From the NCBI GenBank assembly GCA_017484225.1, contig JAFUTN010000037.1, positions 1 through 45,454 of the forward strand: a stretch of 45,454 bases of DNA. Direction: 5' to 3'. Numbering within the stretch: position 1 is the stretch's first letter; each line of letters begins with the position of its first letter. The DNA is from Alphaproteobacteria bacterium. GTDB lineage: Bacteria; Pseudomonadota; Alphaproteobacteria; RF32; CAG-239. Under the pieces are notes generated by a model that saw nothing but the letters and a program-made list of their open reading frames with translations, ran no database searches and was not told the DNA's origin. A program made the position numbers and the translations under genes. Positions 17,381 through 27,044 of this stretch are shown in pieces.

Positions 17381-18697
17381 TTATTTGTATGCAATAAGCT
17401 TTGCATTGTCTGTAACAAACAATACATACTCTCCGGCGGCAATAGGTGCAGAATTTATATCTTCATCCAAATCTGTTTTACTTAAAACTTCTCCCGTCTT
17501 AGCAGAATAAGTATACACAACACCGTCAGACAAAGAGATTATCAACCTGCCGTTAAACATAACCGGAGCATAAACGGTAACACCTGCAGGCTTTTCGCCC
17601 ATATTTACCGATTTTGCCCACAATATTTTGCCTTCTTTTTTATCCACGGCAATCAAGTCATTATCTTTGGATACAACATATAAAACATTGCCGGCCAGCA
17701 AAGGAGTCTGCGTTCCGCCGATTTCTTTTTCCCAAATTCGCATACCGGAACGGATATCCACAGCCGTTAGTATATTGCCGTTTCCAAGAGCATAAACCGT
17801 TTCTCCTTCAACAACGGGAGATGCTTTGACAGTGTTCAAAAATGTTGAAGAAGATGCCTGACGGCGAGAAACTAACACGTCTGACCACAAAGGAGTGCCG
17901 ATAGATGCATTAAAAGCTTGCAATTCGCCGCTGGAAAAGCCGGTAACCACAACATCAAGCGCCGGACAATAAGCTGCAGAAGCTCCGCCGACTATTGTTG
18001 TGTTTTCCATAGATATGTCATATTGCCAAACCGTTTCACCGTTTTTTATATCAAGTGCAAAAAACTTATTGTCTACACTCTGAATAAAAAGTTTTCCGGC
18101 GGCAATAACCGGAGCTATCCGCAAAGGGAAATTGAGTTGCCGACTCCATATTTTTTCGCCGTTCTTGGCATTGACGGCATACACATCTCCATAACCGGCC
18201 GCAACGTATAAAACATTGTTTTGGTAAACCATACCGGCACCTTTAAGCGCATTATCTTTTGCGTATTTATTTTCCGGAACCATATCGGCATACCATTCAG
18301 CCTCACCGTCTTTCAAATTAAAAGAACTCAACTGACCGTCGGCATCAAGTGTATAAATATGTTCGCCGTGAGCAAGAGGTTTGGAAATAAGCTTTTCACG
18401 CTTTGAGCTACCCTCACCGAAATCAGCACTCCACTGCTTATTAAAAGCAGGGCTAACCTGTAAATTAGGAATTATATGCTGAGCATTATAGTCATTTTGC
18501 AACCACTCACTGCTGACCTCAGCACTCGGCACCTGCACCAATGATGAGCCGTTTGCGACATCCGGTTTTACCGCAGCCGAAGGAGATAATACAGATATTC
18601 TTTTTCCTTGCGGAATATCTTTATCGCCGGAACACGACACAACAAACAAGCATACCGAAGCACAAAGAAGTCCCCTTAAACACTTATTACCAATCAT
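17381..18697 (-). CDS. bamB: BamB outer-membrane assembly lipoprotein
   Basis: A 438-residue lipoprotein forming an eight-bladed PQQ-type beta-propeller that supports BamA. The signal peptide ends in V-V-S-C near residue 22. Repeated blades have the form V-Y-A-V-N-A-K-N-G-E-K-I-W and F-A-L-D-I-K-N-G-E-T-V-W. Together with bamD at 8659 this window encodes two lipoproteins of the BAM complex. It lies between the yfgM-like gene and der, as in many proteobacteria. Confidence 0.94.
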   Translation of the reverse strand: MIGNKCLRGLLCASVCLFVVSCSGDKDIPQGKRISVLSPSAAVKPDVANGSSLVQVPSAEVSSEWLQNDYNAQHIIPNLQVSPAFNKQWSADFGEGSSKREKLISKPLAHGEHIYTLDADGQLSSFNLKDGEAEWYADMVPENKYAKDNALKGAGMVYQNNVLYVAAGYGDVYAVNAKNGEKIWSRQLNFPLRIAPVIAAGKLFIQSVDNKFFALDIKNGETVWQYDISMENTTIVGGASAAYCPALDVVVTGFSSGELQAFNASIGTPLWSDVLVSRRQASSSTFLNTVKASPVVEGETVYALGNGNILTAVDIRSGMRIWEKEIGGTQTPLLAGNVLYVVSKDNDLIAVDKKEGKILWAKSVNMGEKPAGVTVYAPVMFNGRLIISLSDGVVYTYSAKTGEVLSKTDLDEDINSAPIAAGEYVLFVTDNAKLIAYK

Positions 18698-18722
18698 TTA
18701 ATCACCTGCCACAATCTTTTTA

Positions 18723-19499
18723 TTACATATCACTGATAGAGGAAAGCATATCCTGAATTTTGCTTCTGAAATCTTCCGGCAAATCTTTCACTTTCAACAC
18801 ATTTTGATAAATTTGTTTTGCCGTTTCAATATCTCCGGCTTTAATTGCCGACATAGCCAACAAATCGTTTGCTATCGGTGTCCAAGAATTATTTTCTTGT
18901 ATCACCGGTTCAAGCAATTTTGCGAATTCCTCACGAGGCATTTCATCTACCTTGTATGTGGCGTATTTGATTAAGGCAATATTCTTAACTTCGCTGTTAA
19001 CCTGCTTGTTTTCCATAAGTGACTGCAAAGACGCTAAAGCCTCATCTGTTTTTCCTTGTTCCAGCAAAATATTGGCAATCTGCAATTTGGCAAAATCACT
19101 GAATATGCCGTTATTGCCTTCATTGATTTTTTGCAATGCCGCAAGAGTTTCTTCCTGATTATTCTGCAACTCGGCGGCTGCCATATAAGTTTCGGTCTTT
19201 ACTTGGTTTTGATGAAGCTTCCATGCTCTGATTTGGTCAAAGCATACGGCGGCACAAACGGCAATAACCACAAAAGACACAATCAATGCACCATATTTGT
19301 TCCATAACACTTTAAAATTATCATTTTTAACATCTTCGTCAACTTCACGAATAAAAGCATCCGTATATTCCGGATTGATATCCGAATTATCACGCGGTGT
19401 CACTCTTGTTGCCGGCTTGGTTACTTTTTTAGCTTCTTCAGTCTTTTTAACTGCTGCTTTTTTAGCCGGTGTTCTTGTTGATTTAACTTCTTTAGCCAT
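18723..19499 (-). CDS. YfgM-like membrane-anchored TPR protein
   Basis: A 258-residue protein. A cytoplasmic N-terminus of about 60 residues rich in Lys, Ala and Thr (T-P-A-K-K-A-A-V-K-K-T) precedes one membrane helix (about residues 72-92), after which a TPR domain faces the periplasm (A-K-L-Q-I-A-N-I-L-L-E-Q-G-K, S-A-I-K-A-G-D-I). YfgM in Escherichia coli works with the periplasmic chaperone network and SecYEG. AAGGAG precedes the ATG. The basic N-terminal tract resembles the PgsA tail in this genome and may be a lineage habit. It is co-transcribed with bamB. Confidence 0.85.
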   Translation of the reverse strand: MAKEVKSTRTPAKKAAVKKTEEAKKVTKPATRVTPRDNSDINPEYTDAFIREVDEDVKNDNFKVLWNKYGALIVSFVVIAVCAAVCFDQIRAWKLHQNQVKTETYMAAAELQNNQEETLAALQKINEGNNGIFSDFAKLQIANILLEQGKTDEALASLQSLMENKQVNSEVKNIALIKYATYKVDEMPREEFAKLLEPVIQENNSWTPIANDLLAMSAIKAGDIETAKQIYQNVLKVKDLPEDFRSKIQDMLSSISDM

Positions 19500-19574
19500 A
19501 ACTCATATCTCCTTAAAATCAAAAGCTTTTTTAGATTAATAGTTCATTATTTTCTGCAAAGCAACTTATTTTTG

Positions 19575-20759
19575 CTATTTAACGACTTCTCTGATGACAA
19601 ATCCCCTTACCCAGCGCAAATCTTCCATAGGCATATTTTTACCGAAAATCATGGTTTTATCGTGAGAAATAATGGAAAGATAATATCTGTCGGTCGTCGG
19701 ATTATGCCCGATATCAACCGCTTCAATTTTATTTTTCGGCAGCATTTCGGTATCAATCCGCAAAAAAGGAACATTGTGTCCGAGAATAACATCTTCTTCG
19801 CTTATCACCAAAACATCCTTGCAAAAGATTCCCAATAAGGAAAAAATAATGATGGCCAGACATACTGCGGCAAAAATTCCGAACTGCCACTGCGGAACAT
19901 ATTGCAAAATAACATTCAGATTTGCAAACGCATATCCCAAAAGTGCCGTTAAAAGAGCCACTCCGAACACGGCAAGAATGCTGTATACATCAAAAAATAG
20001 CCTGCGTTCTTTAATTATTACTTTATTTTTCTTATCCACGCATCTGACGGATAGCGGCACATCTTCATTGCTGCGATACAAAGTTTTAAGATGCCATTTT
20101 TTTGACATATCTTTTAATGTTTTATTCAGCTCGTTATGGTTACGCGAAACCAGACCGTGATCCGTCATAAACAAAGCCGGCATCCTTAGTTTTCGCGAAT
20201 AGTATTCCCATATTTTGCGAATATTTTTGCCGCCCGTACTCATATACAAAGGAACTCTTTTATTTTTGTCTTTATGATAAAGCTCTATGATGTAGCGATT
20301 ACGATTGATTAATCCTAATTGGTAATATTCAACCTTAAGTAATACACCTAAATAATTGTATAGATGTTCTTTTTCTTCTCTGATATGTCCCAATAAAGGC
20401 TTATGTTCTATTTTGACATTAGTTCCGTCAAAATAAATTTTTTTGTAACGCATCATTGCCGCAACGGAAAGGAAAATTACGGCGATTCCCATTAAAATCA
20501 CTATTCCGTCAAAGGTAAAGCGCTGCGTTTGCAAGTCAGCATACGACACTTGATTCGGCAAATTAAAATCAAAATCTGCCGGAACCGGATTTAAAAAATA
20601 CATTACCAATTCCAAAATCCCCATAGCCGCCAACATAAAGCCGAACAGCACCCCCGGAACAGCCAAACGGCTCGGCAGTTTATCTTTTTTCATTGCCGGC
20701 AACTGTTCTATATCAAATTTAAAATCATAACTGTAGTGATCAGGAGCTTCATAAACCAT
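19575..20759 (-). CDS. Polytopic membrane protein, unknown
   Basis: A 394-residue protein with four predicted membrane helices in two pairs (about residues 32-55 with 85-108, and 260-285 with 292-318). The soluble segments have beta-rich patterns (Y-F-D-G-T-N-V-K-I-E and V-I-S-E-E-D-V-I-L-G-H), compatible with bacterial PH-like domains, but this is inference. The ATG at 20759 is chosen because AGAGGA lies eight bases upstream; a TTG two codons earlier is less likely. It lies upstream of the yfgM-like gene across a 75-bp gap. Confidence 0.7.
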   Translation of the reverse strand: MVYEAPDHYSYDFKFDIEQLPAMKKDKLPSRLAVPGVLFGFMLAAMGILELVMYFLNPVPADFDFNLPNQVSYADLQTQRFTFDGIVILMGIAVIFLSVAAMMRYKKIYFDGTNVKIEHKPLLGHIREEKEHLYNYLGVLLKVEYYQLGLINRNRYIIELYHKDKNKRVPLYMSTGGKNIRKIWEYYSRKLRMPALFMTDHGLVSRNHNELNKTLKDMSKKWHLKTLYRSNEDVPLSVRCVDKKNKVIIKERRLFFDVYSILAVFGVALLTALLGYAFANLNVILQYVPQWQFGIFAAVCLAIIIFSLLGIFCKDVLVISEEDVILGHNVPFLRIDTEMLPKNKIEAVDIGHNPTTDRYYLSIISHDKTMIFGKNMPMEDLRWVRGFVIREVVK

Positions 20760-20896
20760 TTTCAATTCCTCTCAATAATCAGATACTCTACTTTAGCGCA
20801 AGAAAAAAAATATTTCACTATTTTTTTTAAATATTGTTTGTTTTTATTGTAAAGCAAGTGTAAAATGCCGTTAATTTAATGTCGGAGACATGGTAA

Positions 20897-22567
20897 ATGT
20901 TAAATGCAAACGTATTTTATTCGCTGTATTCCGTTCCGGTCGGGATACTATCTTTATTAGTCGGTTCTTTGTCCGTTATGTTTATATACGGCTCAAAAGA
21001 TTTCCGCGGTGTATTTTTGTTTTTGTCCGGCGGGCTTTTAGCCTTTGCGGCAAACTATTTAGCCGCAAACGAAATTATTTTATACAAAGTCGGACTTAAC
21101 AGTGCTTTTATAATTTTTATTGATATGATAATCGCACTTGTTATTTCGTTGCTTTGGTTAAATGCTTCATCAGAATTAAACAGCGGGCGTCTTCTTGACA
21201 GTGCCTCAATGACATTTTACATATCAGCATGTTTGGCAATCAGCATTTATTATTCGTTTATTGCCTACAACGACGGATTGGGTAAATCTTTTTTTGTTTT
21301 ACTGCAACTTACCGGATTAGCCGTTTTATTGGTAACAACCGTGCGTCGCTGCTGGCAAAATTTTTCCCTGTATATGTTTTTTTTGTTTTTAACCTCATTA
21401 ATGCTTTGCGGAAAAATGGTTGTATCTACTTACTTTTTCCAATACAACTGGCTGAATTTAAACATTTTCAACTGGTCATGGATATACACCTTTGTAGCAT
21501 CAATGGTTTTCGGAAAAATTGATTTACTGAACAATGACTTGCAAAAAAGTTGGAATCAAATTGATAAGCTTAACTTGCAACTGACAAACATGATTAATTT
21601 TTCGCCGTTTCCGATTATTCTGGCCAAAATCACCGGAAATCGCATAATCTCGGTGAATCGTAAGGCGGAAATTTTGTTCGGCATAACTTCAAAAGAAGTC
21701 GGATACTATCAACTTTCGGATTTTTTCATTGATGAGAAAAATCGCAATGAACTGTTCAAAACACTGGAAACAAATCACGAAGTAGAAGATTTTGACTTGA
21801 TGGTAAGCAATATTATCAACAACACACCTTTTTGGCTCTCGGTTTCAGCCAAAACCATAACCTACAACAATGAACTTGTTTTGTATCTGGCTTTTCAAAA
21901 TATTACCTTGCGCAAAGAACGTGAAAACAGATTACAAAACCAAGCTGACAATGATGCTCTGACAATGGCATGGAACAGACGATATTTTGAAAAACAAATA
22001 CCTTTGCGGATAAAAGAAATAATCAAAAAATCACAATATTTCAGCCTGCTGATGATTGATGCCGACAAATTTAAGAATATTAATGATACTTACGGTCACA
22101 AAGCCGGCGATTCTGTTTTGATTGAACTTGTGGATATATGCAAAAACTCGCTGCGCAGCAATGATGTTGTTTGTCGTTTCGGCGGCGAAGAATTTGTAAT
22201 TTACTTAGATAACACAAATTCCGCTGCAGCCATGAGTGTTGCGGAAAGACTTCGCCGCACAATAGAAGAAGCCGGCGTTACGGATGATAACGGAAACATT
22301 ATAAAATTTACCGTCAGTATCGGTGTCGTTTCTTCCGAAAAAACAGACAGTTTGGATATTTTGCTTAAACAAGTTGATGATGCCATGTATCTGGCTAAAA
22401 ATAACGGACGCAACAGGATTGAACTTTATGATGAGGAGGCTATCAGAAAAATAATGAAAAAACGCACTGCCAAAGCCTCTGTTCATCCGGTATTCAACAG
22501 CGAAGAAAATGAAGAAATTTCTTTGTTGGATAACTATGATAATCACATAATTTCCGAGGATTTATAA
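20897..22567 (+). CDS. Membrane diguanylate cyclase with PAS and GGDEF domains
   Basis: A 556-residue protein predicted to make cyclic di-GMP. Six or seven membrane helices fill residues 1-215 (a MASE-like sensor), then a PAS-like domain (about 230-345: I-N-F-S-P-F-P-I-I-L-A, F-Q-N-I-T-L-R-K-E-R), then GGDEF (about 360-520). The active site reads R-F-G-G-E-E-F, so catalysis should be intact. R-S-N-D lies five residues before it, matching the product-inhibition I-site RxxD. GGAG precedes the ATG. The gene is 3 bases from rlmD and probably starts the rlmD-tkt transcript. No EAL or PilZ protein is seen in the window. Confidence 0.93.
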   Translation: MLNANVFYSLYSVPVGILSLLVGSLSVMFIYGSKDFRGVFLFLSGGLLAFAANYLAANEIILYKVGLNSAFIIFIDMIIALVISLLWLNASSELNSGRLLDSASMTFYISACLAISIYYSFIAYNDGLGKSFFVLLQLTGLAVLLVTTVRRCWQNFSLYMFFLFLTSLMLCGKMVVSTYFFQYNWLNLNIFNWSWIYTFVASMVFGKIDLLNNDLQKSWNQIDKLNLQLTNMINFSPFPIILAKITGNRIISVNRKAEILFGITSKEVGYYQLSDFFIDEKNRNELFKTLETNHEVEDFDLMVSNIINNTPFWLSVSAKTITYNNELVLYLAFQNITLRKERENRLQNQADNDALTMAWNRRYFEKQIPLRIKEIIKKSQYFSLLMIDADKFKNINDTYGHKAGDSVLIELVDICKNSLRSNDVVCRFGGEEFVIYLDNTNSAAAMSVAERLRRTIEEAGVTDDNGNIIKFTVSIGVVSSEKTDSLDILLKQVDDAMYLAKNNGRNRIELYDEEAIRKIMKKRTAKASVHPVFNSEENEEISLLDNYDNHIISEDL

Positions 22568-22570
22568 AAG

Positions 22571-23706
22571 ATGAATTGCCCATATCAGGAAATTTGCGGA
22601 GGATGTCCGCTGCGAGGCATTGCACCTGAGCAATACCGCGAACAAAAAAAACAACACTTTGAATATTTAATGCACCAAATAAATCAGGAAAACATTTCGT
22701 TCGGATTGCCGGTTTTTATCGGTGACGGCAATCGCCGGCGATCCGAATTTTCTTTCAGCTACGGCAAAAACAAACTTATTTTCGGCTTTAATGCCGCCCA
22801 AACACATGTAATAGCCGACATTGAAAATTGTGTGCTGCTGACAGACCAAATCAATACGGTTCTACCTATGTTACGCTCCTTTCTGAAAGAATTATGCAAC
22901 ATAAAGTTTAGCACACAAATCAAAAAGAAAAAGCCTGCAGAAGAAAAAAACATAAAACAAGGTAAAATATTGCTGACACAAGCGGAAAACGGTATTGATA
23001 TTTTGCTTAAAATCAGTGAGCAAATCAATTTACGGCACCGCATGATTATCAGTGAATTTATGGCAAATTGTCCGAGCATTATTCGTTTTTCCGTGCAAGC
23101 AGGCAACAATTCGGTTGAAACGGTTTTAGAAAAAATGCGGCCTTATATCAACATTGCCGGTTACCGAATATATATTCCGTCCGGCACTTTTTTGCAGGCC
23201 TCCGAAAAAAGCGAAAAAGCCATGACCGAGTTGGTTGTAAAATATTAGCCGATACACAAGGCAACATTGCCGACTTGTTTTGCGGTGTGGGAACTTTTTC
23301 GTATCCGTTGGCAAAGAATATAAAAAACAAAATCACTGCAGCCGATTCTTCCGCCGAACTACTTGAAGGATTCAAACAATCGGTGAATACGCAAACCATA
23401 CCGAACATCCGCATCATAAACAGAAATTTATTCAAATATCCCTTTGATTCTTCAGAATTAAAAGGATACTCAGCCGTTGTTTTTGACCCTCCGCGAGCCG
23501 GTGCTGCAGCCCAAACAAAAGAAATCGCAAAAATGAAAAATGATGAAAAACCGCAAAAAGTTATTGCAATTTCCTGTAATCCACATACTTTTATAAACGA
23601 CGCCGACACCCTCATTTCCGGAGGCTATAAAATTACGGAAATTACTATGGTTGACCAATTTACTTTCTCAACCCATTGTGAACTTGTCGCACTGTTTGAA
23701 TTATAA
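22571..23706 (+). pseudogene. rlmD: RlmD-type 23S rRNA (uracil-5-)-methyltransferase, frameshifted
   Basis: The gene methylates a uracil of 23S rRNA using S-adenosylmethionine. The first part (22571-23248) has the iron-sulfur cluster motif C-P-Y-Q-E-I-C-G-G-C and the fourth Cys in I-E-N-C-V; it ends early at TAG. The second part continues in the -1 frame to 23706 with A-D-L-F-C-G-V-G-T-F (SAM site), D-P-P-R-A-G-A and catalytic S-C-N-P-H-T-F. The frame changes at a short A-run near 23236-23240. Loss of one A there explains it. All motifs survive, so this is a very recent mutation, an assembly error or, less likely, programmed frameshifting. No TRAM domain is present. Confidence 0.88.
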
Positions 23707-23720
23707 TTCGGGAGATAAAA

Positions 23721-25688
23721 ATGAATAAAGAAAATATTTCTTTCAAACAAATGTCCACGGCAATCCGTGTTTTAACCGCAGATGCCATAGATAAATCAAA
23801 TTCCGGACATCCGGGAATGCCTTTAGGTATGGCAGACGTAGCAACCGTTCTTTTCGGTAAATATATTAACGTCAATCCGCAAGATGCCAAATGGTTCAAC
23901 CGTGACCGATTCGTTTTATCGGCAGGACACGGCTCTATGCTCCTTTATTCTCTTTTTTATCTTTTGGGCTATTCCGATATAACCATTGAAGATATTCAAA
24001 ACTTTCGCCAACTGGGAGCCAAAACCGCCGGACATCCGGAATACGGACATTTAGCCGGAGTTGATATGACAACAGGACCTTTGGGGCAAGGTATATCTTC
24101 CGCTGTCGGCATGGCTTTGGCCGAAAGAATAATTAATGCCAAATTCGGTGATGAATTATGCAATCACTACACTTATGCAATGTGCGGAGACGGTTGTTTA
24201 ATGGAAGGAATCTCCGAAGAAGCTGCCTCTCTGGCCGGACTGCTGAAACTCAACAAATTAGTCGTATTTTGGGATAACAACAACATTACCATAGACGGCA
24301 AAGCAGACCAAACAAATGCAACAGATCAAGCAGCCAGATTCAAGGCTATGGGATGGAACGTATTAAGAATTAACGGCTACAGCTATGAAGAAATTTCCGC
24401 CGCAATAGAAATGGCTCACAAGTCAAAAATGCCGACACTTGTTGCCTGCCGAACCATTATCGGTTACGGTGCACCGACAAAAAGCGGAACACCAAAAGTT
24501 CACGGCGCACCTTTGGGTGCCGAAGAAACGGCAAAGATGAAAGAGACGTTTAATTGGACTTGCCAACCGTTTGAAGTTCCGGAAAGCACCCTCCAATTAT
24601 GGAGAGCCTCCGGACAAAAATCTATTGATTTATACAATAAATGGAAGAAAGCCGCAGAAAACAATCCGGAATTTTTAAGCTACATAAATAACGAATTACC
24701 GCAAAACTGGAACAAAGAGCTGCACGAGTTCAAACAAAAACAATTAACCGAAAAAAATAAGCTTGCCACTCGTAAAGCTTCACAAATGTGCTTAGAAACC
24801 ATTGTTCCGAACATTCCGCAAATTGTGGGCGGCTCAGCTGACTTAGCGGCTTCAAACCTGACATTTGTGGACGGAATGAAAACCATTACCGCTCAAGATT
24901 ATAACGGCAATAACATTATGTATGGCATTCGTGAACACGCAATGGGAGCAATTATGAACGGTATGGCTTTGCACGGCGGTGTTATTCCTTACGGCGGAAC
25001 ATTTTTTGTTTTTTCGGATTACATGCGACCTTCCATGCGTCTTGCCGCCCTCATGGGGTTAAATGTCACGTATGTTTTAACCCATGATTCCATCGGAGTC
25101 GGAGAAGACGGGCCGACGCACCAACCGATAGAACATTTAGCCTCATACCGCGCTATGCCTAATATTTACACTTTCCGTCCTTGTGATGTGATAGAAACGG
25201 CAGAAGCATGGGAATTTTCCGTTACTTCTGAAAGAACGCCTTGCATATTGGCTCTTTCCAGACAAAGTGTTCCGACTCTGCGCACAAAATGTGACGAGAA
25301 CCTGAGCGCACACGGTGCATACATAATTTCTGCCACAAAAAACAAACCGTCGGCCACAATTATTGCCACCGGAACGGAAGTTTCCATGGCAATCACGGCC
25401 CAAGAGCTTTTGGAGCAAGAAAAAATCTATGTTAACGTAGTTTCCATGCCGTGCTGCGAACTGTTTGATACCCAAACTCCGGAATACAAATCTTCGGTAT
25501 TGGGAAAAAATCCGATTGTTGCGGTTGAAGCCGGTTCAACATTCGGGTGGGAACGCTATACCGGCAAAAGTGAAAACATTATCGGTATTGATTCGTTTGG
25601 AGCATCCGGCAAAGGAGAAGAGGTATACAAACATTTCGGAATTACGGCAGAACATATTGCGGACAAGGTTCGCAACATATTGAAGTAG
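23721..25688 (+). CDS. tkt: Transketolase
   Basis: A 655-residue thiamine-diphosphate enzyme of the non-oxidative pentose phosphate pathway. Motifs: G-H-P-G-M-P-L-G-M-A near residue 32, thiamine site G-D-G-C-L-M-E-G-I-S-E-E-A, W-D-N-N-N-I-T-I-D-G, and second-domain E-H-A-M-G-A and D-G-P-T-H-Q-P. Length is standard. It starts 14 bases after rlmD, with GGGAG upstream. rpiB at 44303 provides another step of the same pathway. Confidence 0.97.
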   Translation: MNKENISFKQMSTAIRVLTADAIDKSNSGHPGMPLGMADVATVLFGKYINVNPQDAKWFNRDRFVLSAGHGSMLLYSLFYLLGYSDITIEDIQNFRQLGAKTAGHPEYGHLAGVDMTTGPLGQGISSAVGMALAERIINAKFGDELCNHYTYAMCGDGCLMEGISEEAASLAGLLKLNKLVVFWDNNNITIDGKADQTNATDQAARFKAMGWNVLRINGYSYEEISAAIEMAHKSKMPTLVACRTIIGYGAPTKSGTPKVHGAPLGAEETAKMKETFNWTCQPFEVPESTLQLWRASGQKSIDLYNKWKKAAENNPEFLSYINNELPQNWNKELHEFKQKQLTEKNKLATRKASQMCLETIVPNIPQIVGGSADLAASNLTFVDGMKTITAQDYNGNNIMYGIREHAMGAIMNGMALHGGVIPYGGTFFVFSDYMRPSMRLAALMGLNVTYVLTHDSIGVGEDGPTHQPIEHLASYRAMPNIYTFRPCDVIETAEAWEFSVTSERTPCILALSRQSVPTLRTKCDENLSAHGAYIISATKNKPSATIIATGTEVSMAITAQELLEQEKIYVNVVSMPCCELFDTQTPEYKSSVLGKNPIVAVEAGSTFGWERYTGKSENIIGIDSFGASGKGEEVYKHFGITAEHIADKVRNILK

Positions 25689-25700
25689 CCGAAGTATAAT

Positions 25701-25729
25701 TGACGACACCTGTTTTTTGTGATACCTTC
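25701..25729 (+). promoter_or_regulatory. Candidate promoter for the two pseudopilin genes
   Basis: TTGACG, a 17-bp spacer and TACCTT lie between tkt and the first pseudopilin gene. The -35 is good and the -10 is weak. No structured leader like those at 27886 and 39552 is present here. Confidence 0.4.
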
Positions 25730-25762
25730 ACATAAATATGCGTCAAAGAAGGAGAATAAAAA

Positions 25763-26389
25763 ATGAAATCTGATTGCGCAGGAAGATCAATGATAGAAAT
25801 GCTCGGTGTTCTGACCATTATCGGTGCATTGTCTGTCGGAGGAATTGCCGGTTTTTCCAAAGCAATAGCCCACAATAAAGTAAATACCGTTATTGCCCAA
25901 ATAGGAGCCATTTCCGCTAAAGTATCGGCAATCGGCTCAAACAGCGACTCTTATGATGGAATAGACAATACGTCTGTTATTAAGCTAAAAGCCGTTCCTA
26001 ATGATATGGTAACATCTTCCAGCACCTTACGAAACCCGTTCGGCGGAAGTGTGTCGGTTTACCCTTCCACATTGATGACGGAAAATGACAAACAAGCTTA
26101 CGTTATCCAGTATGACGGACTGAACAAAGAGCCGTGTTTGGCACTGGCAACACACAACTGGGGCAATGCTCAAACATCTTCATTTATCGGAATATCCGTC
26201 GGCAAAACCACAAAAATGACCACTGAGGTAGCAAAATTGTATAAAAAATGTTCGGGCAGCACTGCAGCACAGGCTGCTACCGCATGTAACAAGGGAAGCA
26301 CAATGGCTATACCGATGACGGTTGTTGCTGCGGACAATGCTTGCGATTGCGCGCAAGGAAGCTGCTCTTTTGCCATCAAATATTATTAA
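25763..26389 (+). CDS. Type IV pseudopilin-like protein 1
   Basis: A 208-residue protein with a class III (prepilin-type) signal: a six-residue leader, Gly7, then R-S-M-I-E-M-L-G-V-L-T-I-I-G-A-L-S. Glu sits at +5 after the presumed cleavage, as in pilins, but +1 is Arg rather than the usual Phe/Met. The hydrophobic helix is followed by a globular domain with N-P-F-G-G-S-V-S-V and a C-terminal Cys-rich end (C-D-C-A-Q-G-S-C-S-F). GAAGGAG precedes the ATG. It is paired with a close paralogue 16 bases downstream. No pilus assembly ATPase or peptidase lies in the window. Confidence 0.82.
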   Translation: MKSDCAGRSMIEMLGVLTIIGALSVGGIAGFSKAIAHNKVNTVIAQIGAISAKVSAIGSNSDSYDGIDNTSVIKLKAVPNDMVTSSSTLRNPFGGSVSVYPSTLMTENDKQAYVIQYDGLNKEPCLALATHNWGNAQTSSFIGISVGKTTKMTTEVAKLYKKCSGSTAAQAATACNKGSTMAIPMTVVAADNACDCAQGSCSFAIKYY

Positions 26390-26405
26390 CCGAAGGAGAA
26401 TAATC

Positions 26406-26990
26406 ATGAAAAATAATCAACTTGGTCGTTCTATGATAGAAATGCTTGGCGTTCTTGCCATTATCGGTGTTTTGTCGGTAGGCGGAATTGCCGGATATTC
26501 AAATGCCATGCATAAGTTGAAAGTAAATAAAGCCACCGATATTTTGATGACTACCACCACAAACTTAAACAACTTGGCTCTACGCGGAACAAACGGAATT
26601 AATGTTGCTGCTGCCAAAAAATTTAAGGCCATACCGGATGAAGCCCTAACCTCCGGAAACCCGACACATCCGTTCGGCGGAAGCATTGATATCGGTAACA
26701 TCACCGGCAATACAAAACTTTTTTATGTTGCTCTTAATTCCCTGCCGAGACAAGCTTGTATTGATATAGCCACCAAAGATTTCGGCGATGGTTTGGTTTT
26801 TATCAGCAACGCTGACTTTTCTGCAGATGTATCTTCTAAAATTAATATTACAAATCCACGCACCCATGCACCGATATGTTCATCCGGCACAGGATACGCA
26901 TATTGTTTGAAAAAAGTAATACCGGTGCATGAAGCCGCCGCAGCCTGTAATTGCACAAATTCTTGCAGTTTAGCCCTTATTTCATATTGA
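26406..26990 (+). CDS. Type IV pseudopilin-like protein 2
   Basis: A 194-residue paralogue of the preceding gene. The leader M-K-N-N-Q-L-G is followed by R-S-M-I-E-M-L-G-V-L-A-I-I-G-V-L-S. The middle motif H-P-F-G-G-S-I-D-I and the ending C-N-C-T-N-S-C-S-L-A-L-I-S-Y match the first copy, so both probably share one fold and C-terminal disulfides. The start at 26406 follows AAGGAG. A longer reading upstream overlaps the previous gene and is rejected. A strong hairpin terminator follows. Confidence 0.83.
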   Translation: MKNNQLGRSMIEMLGVLAIIGVLSVGGIAGYSNAMHKLKVNKATDILMTTTTNLNNLALRGTNGINVAAAKKFKAIPDEALTSGNPTHPFGGSIDIGNITGNTKLFYVALNSLPRQACIDIATKDFGDGLVFISNADFSADVSSKINITNPRTHAPICSSGTGYAYCLKKVIPVHEAAAACNCTNSCSLALISY

Positions 26991-26997
26991 TTTTCCG

Positions 26998-27040
26998 AAC
27001 ACTTAAGGGTGTAAAAAACATACACCCTTAAGTGTTTTAT
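26998..27040. terminator. Bidirectional terminator between pseudopilin 2 and the LRR gene
   Basis: A 16-bp perfect inverted repeat (centre ACTTAAGGGTGT / ACACCCTTAAGT) with a 7-base A-rich loop and T-rich flanks, between two convergent genes. Confidence 0.9.
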
Positions 27041-27044
27041 TACT

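Noticed and set aside
22571..23706. Two separate genes instead of one frameshifted rlmD
   Set aside because: Each half lacks essential parts of the enzyme and they join exactly in family order, so a single broken gene is the simpler reading.
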